Shown: piece by piece, positions 15,057 through 22,164 of the stretch
Position numbering within the stretch: the first letter of the stretch is position 1
How the letters are laid out: each line of letters starts with the position of its first letter
Source of the DNA: CAYWJT01 sp964458655
GTDB lineage: Bacteria; Acidobacteriota; Aminicenantia; Aminicenantales; Saccharicenantaceae
Assembly: GCA_964458655.1 (NCBI GenBank)
Contig: CAYWJT010000001.1
Location: forward strand, 1 to 64,000
Direction of reading: 5' to 3'
DNA: 64,000 nucleotides
Made by a program: the position numbers and the translations under genes
Notes under the pieces: model-generated
What the model was told of the DNA's origin: nothing
Seen by the model: the letters and a program-made list of their open reading frames with translations, nothing else
The model's database searches: none

Positions 15057-15161
15057 CCCCTCGGGTCGATGACGCGCGGCTGGACCCGGTCGCCCTTGAC
15101 ACTGTGTTTCAGCCCCCGGGCTTTGAGACGGTGTAGCCTTCCCTACTGACGACCTCCCCGT

Positions 15162-15190
15162 TTGACAGGCTCCCGGCCGGGATGTATCTT
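15162..15190 (+). promoter_or_regulatory. Sigma-70 promoter of the M28 peptidase-phosphatase pair
   Basis: TTGACA (15162-15167), exactly 17 bases, TATCTT (15185-15190). It lies about 80 bases ahead of the ATG at 15271, which has a GAGGAGG site. Confidence 0.65.
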
Positions 15191-15270
15191 TTACCGCCTG
15201 CGGCTCGGCCGCGGAGAAGTCCGCCTTCCATCTACCGGCCAGCCGCCCTATCAGCTTAGAGGAGGTCCCC

Positions 15271-17433
15271 ATGTCGAAACGCGCCGCTCCCGCAGTGACG
15301 CTCGCGCTCGCGCTCTTTCTGTCAGCGCTGGCCGCTCTGGCCCAATACACGCCGTGGCTCTACTGGACGCTCATCCCCAGGGAGCAGATGGACGAGATCA
15401 TCGGCGAGGCCTCGGGCGAGAACGCCTGGAACACCGTCGCCGAGATAAACGCCTTCAACAGGCAGCGGACCGACGAGGAGTTCGCCGCGAACTTCTTCGA
15501 GACCAAAGTCGTCTTCGAAAAGCTCCGCAAATACGGGCTGGACGGAGCCGAGATAGTCGCCTTCCCGGGCGGCGAGGCCTGGCGTCCGCTCCTGGGCGAG
15601 CTCTGGGAAGTCAAGCCGGTGCGCCAGAAGCTTGCTTCCATCAACGACATGCTGCCCATGCTGGCCTCGGGCAGCGCGACTTCGGACGTCACGGCCGAGC
15701 TGGCCTGGGTCGGCCGGGGCACGCCCAAGGAGGTCGCCGACGCCAAGGTCGAGGGCAAGATCGCGGTCACGGAAGGCAACCTGATGACGGCCTACACGGC
15801 CGCGGTGCAGCAGGGCGCCCTGGGCATCGTCTCGATCAGCCAGTCCCGGCCTTACTTCGACCCGCTGCAGATGCCCTGGACCGGCATCTCTTTCCGCGGC
15901 ATGGGCTACGAGAGCGTGACGGGACAGGCAGGCGCCACCCGGGCCAAGCCGCAGGAGCCCAGGTTCGCCTTCCAGCTGCCGGTGCGCGAAGGGGATTTTC
16001 TCAAGCGCAGGCTGCTTGCCAACGAGAAGATAACGGTCCGGGCCCGGGTCGAGTCGAAAATGGAGCAGGCCGACCTGGAGAACGTGACCTGCCGCATCCC
16101 CGGCACGGACCCGGGAGCCGGCGAAGTCATCCTTTCGGCCCATCTTTTCGAGGGTTTCGCCAAGCAGGGCGCCAACGACAACATTTCAGGGAGCGCGGCC
16201 ATCCTGGAGACGGCCCGAGTCCTCAACACCCTGATCTCGGAGGGTCGCCTGCCCCGGCCGAGGCGCACCATCCGCTTCATCTGGGGCCCGGAGTTCTCGG
16301 GCATCGGCAAGTGGGTCGAGGCCAACAAGGAACTCATGGAAAAGACCCTCTGCAACATAAACCTGGACATGGTCGGGGAGTGGCTGTCGAAGAACCAGTC
16401 CTTCTTCTGCCTGATGCGGACGACCTACGGCAACCCCCATTACATAAACGACGTCATGGAGAACTACTACCGCTTCGTCGGCGAGGGCAACCGGGAGCGC
16501 ATCCAGAACCGGAGCACGCCGGCGCGAGTCGTGCCGGTGCGCGTGGTCGCTCCTTTCGGCGCCGACGAGCCTTTCTACTATTCCATCGAGACCCACTACG
16601 GCGCCTCCGACCACGAGGTCTTCAACGACTGGGGCGTGGGCGTCCCCGGCGTCATGATGATCGCCTGGCCGGACAAGTGGTATCACACCTCGGGCGATGT
16701 GGCCGACAAGTCCGACCCGACCCAGCTCAAAAGGGCGGTGGCCATCGCCGCCGCCGGCGCCTACACCGTGGCCGCCGCCGGCGCGGATGAGGCGGCGGAC
16801 ATCGCCTCCGAAGTCGCGTCCAACGCCTCACGGCGGCTCGGCCATGCCCTGGCGCTGAGCATCGACGCGCTCAACAGGACCTCCGCCGAGACTTTCGGCG
16901 AGGATTACAAGTTCGCCCGCTGGACCATCGAGGCCGTCGTCATCAACGAGAAGGAAACGCTGGACTCGGTCCTGGAGCTCGCGCCCTCGAGCCGCGAGCT
17001 CGCGGCCCACGTCGCCCGCCTGAAAAAGGCCGTCGAGACCGCGGGCGCCGCGGAGCTCGCGGCGGTGGACGCCCACATGCTCACGGTCGCCGGCCGGCTC
17101 GGCCTGAAGCCCGCGGCTATAGTCCTTTCGAGCGAAGAGAAGCAGGCGGCCAGGCTCGTGCCCAGGCCGACCGCCAGGGTTCGCGAAGGCGGCTACAACG
17201 GCTACCGCAAGTACATCAACCAGGTCCCGGCCGCCGAGCGGGCCAAGTTCCCGGTGCAGGGCAAAGGCCTTTCCCTGGCCTCGAGCGGCGAGCTCGAGCT
17301 GCTTGTCAACGGCAAGCACAGCGCTCTCGACATCAAGAAGATGCTCGACGCCCAGCACGAGAGAAGGTCCACGGTCAAAGCGGTGCTCAACCACCTGCAA
17401 ATCCTGAAGCTCGCCGGCCTCGTGGAGTGGTGA
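15271..17433 (+). CDS. Secreted M28-family metallopeptidase with PA-domain insertion
   Basis: 720 aa. Signal peptide 1-24 (LFLSALAALAQ). A protease-associated-like domain lies at about 115-270. The M28 zinc domain lies at about 280-500, with ILSAHLFEGFAKQGANDNISG (first His and bridging Asp), IWGPEFSGIG (catalytic Glu region), NINLDMVGEW (Asp) and a C-terminal HTSGD-type His in KWYHTSGDVADKSDPTQ. Residues about 520-720 are a helical extension ending in a winged-helix-like segment, IKKMLDAQHERRSTVKAVLNH. Aminopeptidase or carboxypeptidase activity in the periplasm or outside the cell is expected. It is followed after 35 bases by an alkaline phosphatase gene, likely co-transcribed. Confidence 0.87.
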   Translation: MSKRAAPAVTLALALFLSALAALAQYTPWLYWTLIPREQMDEIIGEASGENAWNTVAEINAFNRQRTDEEFAANFFETKVVFEKLRKYGLDGAEIVAFPGGEAWRPLLGELWEVKPVRQKLASINDMLPMLASGSATSDVTAELAWVGRGTPKEVADAKVEGKIAVTEGNLMTAYTAAVQQGALGIVSISQSRPYFDPLQMPWTGISFRGMGYESVTGQAGATRAKPQEPRFAFQLPVREGDFLKRRLLANEKITVRARVESKMEQADLENVTCRIPGTDPGAGEVILSAHLFEGFAKQGANDNISGSAAILETARVLNTLISEGRLPRPRRTIRFIWGPEFSGIGKWVEANKELMEKTLCNINLDMVGEWLSKNQSFFCLMRTTYGNPHYINDVMENYYRFVGEGNRERIQNRSTPARVVPVRVVAPFGADEPFYYSIETHYGASDHEVFNDWGVGVPGVMMIAWPDKWYHTSGDVADKSDPTQLKRAVAIAAAGAYTVAAAGADEAADIASEVASNASRRLGHALALSIDALNRTSAETFGEDYKFARWTIEAVVINEKETLDSVLELAPSSRELAAHVARLKKAVETAGAAELAAVDAHMLTVAGRLGLKPAAIVLSSEEKQAARLVPRPTARVREGGYNGYRKYINQVPAAERAKFPVQGKGLSLASSGELELLVNGKHSALDIKKMLDAQHERRSTVKAVLNHLQILKLAGLVEW

Positions 17434-17468
17434 ACGCCGCCGGGTTTAGTGATAGAATAATAATCTTT

Positions 17469-19028
17469 ATGACCATGAGTAAAGCGCTTAACCGCGTCCT
17501 GGCCGCGCTCCTGGCGGGGACGGCCCTGCTCGCAGGCGGCGCCTGCGCCCGGCTCGAGCCGCGGTTCCGCAACGTCATCCTGTTCATCGGCGACGGGATG
17601 TCGGTCGAGTGCCAGGTGTCCCTGAGCCGCTACCTCTACGGACGGGACGACGGGCTGTCGTGGCATTCCCTGCCGGGCAGGGCGTATCTCGCCACCTGGG
17701 ACGTCACGGCTTACAATATCCGCGCCCGCAAGGAAAAGAAGCCCCTTTACCGGGCCGGCGCCTTCGACCCGCGGCTCGGATACGACGCGGCCAGGGAAGG
17801 GCGGACCCCGCCCCCGCTCTCCGCCGCCGGGCCGGGGCCTTCGTTCCGGCTGCCGGCCACGGACTCGGCCTCGGCGGCCACCGCCTTCGCGGCAGGCATC
17901 AAGACCGACAGCGGGAACATCGCCTGGCTTCCTGGGGATCCCGAGAACGGCCGCGTCAGGACCGTCGTGGAGGAATTCCGGGAGCGGCGCGGCGGAGCCG
18001 TCGGCGTAGTCACCACGGTGCCGTTCAACCACGCCACCCCGGCCGCTTTCGTGGCGCACAACAAGAACCGGAGCAATTATTACACCGGTTACAGAGGCTT
18101 TACCGGCACCGGGCTGGCCGACGAGATCATCCTCGAGACCAGGCCCGACGTGGTCATAGGCGGCGGCCACCCGCTGCTCGACAACCCGGGGTTCGACCAG
18201 AAAAAGGGCTACATCTCGGAAAGACTGCTGACCCTTCTCCGCGGCTCCGAAGAATACGTGTTCGTGGAAAGGGAGCCGGGTGTTGACGGCGGCCGGGCCC
18301 TCCGGTCCGGCGCCGAGCGGGCCGCGTCCGGCGGGCGGAAACTGTTCGGCCTGTTCGGCGGCGATGGGGGCAGTTTCGAACTGCCCGAGCCGGCCGATGA
18401 CCCGGGCCGGCCGGCCTTCACCAGGCCGACCCGCGAGAACCCGACGCTGGCCGAGGCGACGGTCGCCGCCCTGCAAGTCCTGTCCTCCCGGGGACGGGGC
18501 TTCTTCCTGATGGTGGAACAGGGCGATATCGACTGGGCTAACCATGACAACGACTTCCGCCGCATGGTCGGCGCCATGTACGACCTGGAAGAGGCCGTCA
18601 AGGCCGCCCGCGAGTTCATCGACAGGCCGGGGGACGCCGTGGACTGGGCCGACACGGTCTTCGTCGTCACGGCCGACCACGGCACCGGCGGCCTGCGCCT
18701 CAACCCGGAAAAGCCGCTCGGGCCCGGCGACCTGCCTGCCCAGTTCCCCTACGACCCCAAGAAGATGCCGCCGCCGGGGAGCGACAGGCTCATCAACGGG
18801 AACGGCAACGGCAAACCCCCGGTCAAGAAGGCCTTCCTTTCGCCCTACGTGTACCCCGACGGCGAGGTCGAGTACTTCACGATCGGCCACACCAACGAGC
18901 TCGTGACGCTCTCGGTGTCCGGGCCGGCCTGGAAGCACTTCCTCGGGTTCGAAGGCCTCTGGTACCCCGGCCCCATCATCGACAACACCCAGGTTCACTC
19001 GGCCGTCCGCAAGGCCCTGGGCTTCTGA
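17469..19028 (+). CDS. Alkaline phosphatase family lipoprotein
   Basis: 519 aa. Lipobox LLAGGAC (Cys26). PhoA-type metal and nucleophile motifs are ILFIGDGMSVE, PATDSASAATAFAAG (Ser133 nucleophile), MVEQGDIDWANHDND, VTADHGTGG and IGHTNELV. It releases phosphate from monoesters at the outer envelope. An insertion of about 60 residues before the nucleophile region (KEKKPLYRAGAFDPRLG...) is not part of the core fold. The frame opens at 17427, but ATG 17469 is the first start beyond the overlap with the previous gene. The ribosome site is poor, so translation may depend on coupling to the M28 gene. Its last 18 codons recur at 21806. Confidence 0.87.
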   Translation: MTMSKALNRVLAALLAGTALLAGGACARLEPRFRNVILFIGDGMSVECQVSLSRYLYGRDDGLSWHSLPGRAYLATWDVTAYNIRARKEKKPLYRAGAFDPRLGYDAAREGRTPPPLSAAGPGPSFRLPATDSASAATAFAAGIKTDSGNIAWLPGDPENGRVRTVVEEFRERRGGAVGVVTTVPFNHATPAAFVAHNKNRSNYYTGYRGFTGTGLADEIILETRPDVVIGGGHPLLDNPGFDQKKGYISERLLTLLRGSEEYVFVEREPGVDGGRALRSGAERAASGGRKLFGLFGGDGGSFELPEPADDPGRPAFTRPTRENPTLAEATVAALQVLSSRGRGFFLMVEQGDIDWANHDNDFRRMVGAMYDLEEAVKAAREFIDRPGDAVDWADTVFVVTADHGTGGLRLNPEKPLGPGDLPAQFPYDPKKMPPPGSDRLINGNGNGKPPVKKAFLSPYVYPDGEVEYFTIGHTNELVTLSVSGPAWKHFLGFEGLWYPGPIIDNTQVHSAVRKALGF

Positions 19029-19080
19029 CATTCCCGCGCGGTCCGGAAATAATCTCGGGCTCCTTGAATCGCGCGCCGCG
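18975..19080 (+). repeat. Direct repeat A: 3' end of the phosphatase gene and its flank
   Basis: 106 bases covering the final 18 codons (IIDNTQVHSAVRKALGF and stop) and about 50 bases beyond. The second copy is at 21806-21912, about 85-90% identical with one indel. The pair flanks the low-GC propeller island. Confidence 0.88.
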
Positions 19081-19146
19081 GGTGAGGGGGCATTTAGGGA
19101 CTCGCGCGGCGGCCGACAGCGTGCCCTGCCACAGATCAATAAAGGC

Positions 19147-19174
19147 TTGAAATCGGCGTTCTTTTTATTATTAT
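19147..19174 (+). promoter_or_regulatory. Sigma-70 promoter at the left end of the propeller island
   Basis: TTGAAA (19147-19152), 16 bases, TATTAT (19169-19174). The predicted start of transcription coincides with the ATG at 19181, so the first small ORF would be leaderless if real. The main client may be the propeller gene at 19448. Confidence 0.5.
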
Positions 19175-19180
19175 GAAATT

Positions 19181-19393
19181 ATGACGTTGGGAAAAGGAAG
19201 GGTTTTCTGGGTAAACTTTCTTTTGTGCCTCATAGGGAGTGGGTTGTTTTTCTTCTCAGGATTCAGGTACTTTCATAATTCAGGTATCCGGGACTTCTCA
19301 ATTGATGACTTGCCGTCATGTGCGATAGATGAATCCGGCAAGATATTCACAAGAAATTCCATTAAAGGGAAAGGCAGTTCTGATATATTTTAG
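19181..19393 (+). CDS. Small membrane-anchored hypothetical protein, possibly truncated
   Basis: 70 aa. One transmembrane segment (VFWVNFLLCLIGSGLFFFSGF, about residues 8-28) is followed by a short tail with CAIDESGKIFTRNS, which resembles the first strand of a propeller blade. The ORF then ends. There is no ribosome site and the ATG coincides with the predicted transcript start. It may be the remnant of a third propeller protein of the island. Composition is AT-rich like its neighbours. Confidence 0.4.
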   Translation: MTLGKGRVFWVNFLLCLIGSGLFFFSGFRYFHNSGIRDFSIDDLPSCAIDESGKIFTRNSIKGKGSSDIF

Positions 19394-19447
19394 CGGACAA
19401 TTCTTCGCTTTCCTATATGGCCTTGAAAAAAAGGGAGGGTCAGGTCG

Positions 19448-20476
19448 ATGAATAAAGCCGCCGAACATAATGCCGTGGCTATATTGATGCTCCTGGTCAT
19501 TTCAGCGGCCATGGCAATGAGCGAATGCAAAAAAACATCTGGAATTGAAGCCCGGCTTGAACTGACATCCCATTTTCCTTCCGAGGCCCAAGACGAGAGA
19601 TCGATCTGGCTCAACCAGGCCGTTGCCATGGGCGAGTCCGCCGACGGCAGGTTCTATGTATGTAATAATCAGGAAAAGACGGTTTCGATATTCGACAGGA
19701 ACGGTCGCTTTATTAGGAAATTCGGCCGGCCCGGCCAGGGCCCCGGAGATTTTCAAATGATCCAGAAAATAGTCTGCGATACGGGGGCGATCTGGATAAT
19801 GGATTCTATGAAACAAGAAATCGGGCTTTATGATCCAGACGGTTCATATGTCCGCCATATCAAGCTTTTTAAGTCATATCAGGATATATGGATATCCCCG
19901 GACAAAAGAATATTCGCTATACCCAGGCCGAGGGCGGGCTCGAATCTGGTTGATGTCATTGATGACACCGGAAAGCTTCTATATTCGTTCGGGGAGCCGG
20001 TCAAGTTTTCAGGCTCATTCTCAAATAACATCCTTAACAGCGCAAAAATAGCCGGGGACGGGCGGAGCATTGTCCTGTTGTTTGTCTCTTACCCATTGGC
20101 AAGAAAGTACGGACGCGACGGATCACTGATAAAGGAATGGTCATTTGATGAAATACCGGAAGTCAATGAAAAGGGCCAGGAGAACATCGAGCGGCTCAGA
20201 AATTACAATCCCGGCAGGACCGGCTATTCCCGTATATTCGAGGCTGTGGAGAGCAAGAACGGCAGCTGGTATTTTTTGCGCAACAGGAAAAGCGGCATCG
20301 ATATCATAAAAACAGACGACGAGTTCCGATTAAGAAGGATATACCGGTATGAGGTGACGGATGACGGCGGATATTATGCCATGGATATGGAAATCGAAAC
20401 GGCTCCTGCCGAAAGATTCTATATTCTTCGTTGGGTCCCTATGTCCAGGGTCGAGGTGTTTACGCCGAAAGAATAG
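19448..20476 (+). CDS. 6-bladed beta-propeller protein (first of two paralogues)
   Basis: 342 aa. N-terminal hydrophobic segment at about 10-25 with SAAMAMSEC, a plausible lipoprotein site though not a classical lipobox. Propeller strands follow: SIFDRNGRFIRKFGRPGQG, IGLYDPDGSYVRHIK, DVIDDTGKLLYSFGEPVK and RKYGRDGSLIKEWSF. Such NHL-like propellers occur in large paralogous sets in Aminicenantes-type genomes and are of unknown role, probably surface binding or scaffolding. GC content is clearly below that of the chromosome around it. The ribosome site is AGGGAGGGT. It shares order and blade pattern with the gene at 20764 but is distant in sequence. Confidence 0.82.
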   Translation: MNKAAEHNAVAILMLLVISAAMAMSECKKTSGIEARLELTSHFPSEAQDERSIWLNQAVAMGESADGRFYVCNNQEKTVSIFDRNGRFIRKFGRPGQGPGDFQMIQKIVCDTGAIWIMDSMKQEIGLYDPDGSYVRHIKLFKSYQDIWISPDKRIFAIPRPRAGSNLVDVIDDTGKLLYSFGEPVKFSGSFSNNILNSAKIAGDGRSIVLLFVSYPLARKYGRDGSLIKEWSFDEIPEVNEKGQENIERLRNYNPGRTGYSRIFEAVESKNGSWYFLRNRKSGIDIIKTDDEFRLRRIYRYEVTDDGGYYAMDMEIETAPAERFYILRWVPMSRVEVFTPKE

Positions 20477-20763
20477 CAAGGAGGCCGCTCCTCTTGCACA
20501 CACATTTGTTGGTGCACGGGAGACAATATTTGGCAGTGGGACGAATGCTGCGGCTACTGTTATAACAGAGAAATGGGGCTCTGGCTGGACTGCTGCAATA
20601 ATACTTGCGGCAATAATTGATGCCCGGACCGCCTTAACTTCCGACCCGACGATTCCCTATCCTGAGCCCATCAGGGTAAAATCATAAAGGTGGGCTATCC
20701 CGGCTGCTCATGCAGTGAGAAATACTACCGGTCCATGTCGGGTATAGGAAAGGAGCGGTATCC
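20477..20763 (+). other. Intergenic stretch between the two propeller genes
   Basis: 287 bases of intermediate GC. An AAGGAGG box directly after the first propeller gene (20478-20485) has a TTG-started 23-codon ORF behind it (from 20494). A second open frame overlaps the end of the propeller gene and runs to 20687 without a start of its own. Both look like decayed coding sequence; neither is recognisable. The AAAGGAG site of the next gene closes the stretch. Confidence 0.35.
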
Positions 20764-21792
20764 ATGAAGTCATCGAAGTATGCACGGCAGATGATGTTAT
20801 TCGCCGGGCTTTTGCCGATGGTCATAAGTTGCGGCGGGCCGAGACAGGAAACGATAAAAGTGCAACCGATAGAGATAGTCGCTTCGTTCCCTGGAGAAGA
20901 GCTTTCCGGTCAGAGCGTATTCTTGAACGGGGCCCTTTATTTCGCGCATGACGATCAGCGGACTTTTTTCATTTCGAATACTAGAGAAGGGAACATCCTT
21001 CGGTTTGATGCGGAAGGCAATTATGTTGAGACAATCGGCCGCAAGGGCCAGGGCCCGGGAGAACTATCATATATCAACGATATAATGGTGATTGACGATG
21101 AAATAGCTGTTCAGGACATCGGGAACCATAAAATTCAGTTCTTCAGCAAGGAGGGGAAGCCTCGGGACAGTTTTCGCACGTTTAAGACCTATCGCGGCAT
21201 GGCTTATGATAAGAAGAGGGGCTTGATCTATGCCGCTCCGATGCTCAGCAGGCCGGATGAGGAGCTCGTTGACGTGTTGGATCTCAACGGGAAGCTTATA
21301 CGCTCCTTTGGCAAGCCTCTTGAGTTCGAGCGGAAATGGACGCAATTGAATATGGTTAATCTTTCCCTTACCGATGGCGACGAGCTGCTTTTGGCCTTTG
21401 TCTTTTTCCCCATAATCAGGAAATATAGCCAGGAGGGGAACCTCCTGACGGAAAAGCACATCGACTACGGCCCCTGGCGAGAAAAAGAGGCGAATAATAT
21501 CGCGGCTTATAAAGACAGTTTGGCGAGTGCGATCAACCCGTCTTTCTATGCGGTAATGAATGCGATCAGGAATTGGAAACGGCGGCTTTTTATTTTAAGC
21601 TTGCTGCCGGAAAGAACCATCCTGGAATTGGACGCGGCACTCCGCGTCAAGAGTGTCTATCTTGATGCGAACCGGAGCGATTATTTCGCCGTTGATTTCA
21701 TTGTCAGTGAAGATGAGGGGGGACTGAAGTTTTATGTCCTGCAGGTTATGCCCGAAAACGTAGTCGACGTCTTCGGCTATAAAAAATACTAA
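20764..21792 (+). CDS. 6-bladed beta-propeller lipoprotein (second paralogue)
   Basis: 342 aa, the same length as the gene at 19448. Lipobox MVISC (Cys23). Blade strands are ILRFDAEGNYVETIGRKGQG, IQFFSKEGKPRDSF, DVLDLNGKLIRSFGKPLEF and RKYSQEGNLLTEKH. The two paralogues share the GxGPG turn after the first strand and a conserved AFVFFPIIRKY/LLFVSYPLARKY strand. The role is unknown; the anchor predicts the periplasmic face of a membrane. It is the last gene of the low-GC island. Thirteen bases after its stop the duplicated phosphatase end begins. Confidence 0.83.
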   Translation: MKSSKYARQMMLFAGLLPMVISCGGPRQETIKVQPIEIVASFPGEELSGQSVFLNGALYFAHDDQRTFFISNTREGNILRFDAEGNYVETIGRKGQGPGELSYINDIMVIDDEIAVQDIGNHKIQFFSKEGKPRDSFRTFKTYRGMAYDKKRGLIYAAPMLSRPDEELVDVLDLNGKLIRSFGKPLEFERKWTQLNMVNLSLTDGDELLLAFVFFPIIRKYSQEGNLLTEKHIDYGPWREKEANNIAAYKDSLASAINPSFYAVMNAIRNWKRRLFILSLLPERTILELDAALRVKSVYLDANRSDYFAVDFIVSEDEGGLKFYVLQVMPENVVDVFGYKKY

Positions 21793-22158
21793 ATGAAAGG
21801 AAGGTATCATCGACAACACCCAGGTTCACGCGGCCGTCCGCAAGGCCCTGGGCTTCTGACATTCCCTCACGGTCCGGGATTATTTTCGGCACCCCTTGAA
21901 TCTCGCGCCGCGGCGATCGCCTGCTGTCTTCTGCTCCTTCAGTTCCTCTGGGCGCCCGTCGAGGCGACGCCCGGGGAGGATTACACGCTCTACCTGTTCA
22001 AGCTGACCGAGGGCGAAGCGGCCGGCTACGTCTCGATCTACGAAGGCCCCGTGATCGATGTCAAGTGCCCGCCGCCCGGGTCGGACGTCCAGGGCTCGTC
22101 CAGAGGAGGCGGAGGCGGCAACCCGCCCGGCTCGGGCCGCGCAAGAGTGAATAAATAA
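21793..22158 (+). CDS. Small secreted protein whose 5' end was lost in the duplication
   Basis: The open frame is 121 codons, but its first 40 run out of frame through the duplicated phosphatase end and are unlikely to be real. From about 21900 it reads RAAAIACCLLLLQFLWAPVEA, a convincing signal-peptide core, then a short acidic domain (GEDYTLYLFKLTEGEAAGYV) and a Gly-rich tail. No ATG or ribosome site precedes the signal. A plausible history is that the original start lay in the sequence replaced at the junction. The domain is not recognised. Confidence 0.4.
   Translation: MKGRYHRQHPGSRGRPQGPGLLTFPHGPGLFSAPLESRAAAIACCLLLLQFLWAPVEATPGEDYTLYLFKLTEGEAAGYVSIYEGPVIDVKCPPPGSDVQGSSRGGGGGNPPGSGRARVNK
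21806..21912 (+). repeat. Direct repeat B: second copy of the phosphatase 3' end
   Basis: 107 bases matching 18975-19080. The copied frame still reads IIDNTQVHAAVRKALGF and stop, with one Ser-to-Ala change. Roughly 10-15% divergence, including silent changes and an indel, points to an old event. Confidence 0.88.
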
Positions 22159-22164
22159 GCTGCC

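Noticed and set aside
20361..20687. 108-codon ORF overlapping the end of the first propeller gene
   Set aside because: It starts inside a well-supported gene without a ribosome site. The part beyond 20476 is not recognisable and is treated as decayed or non-coding.
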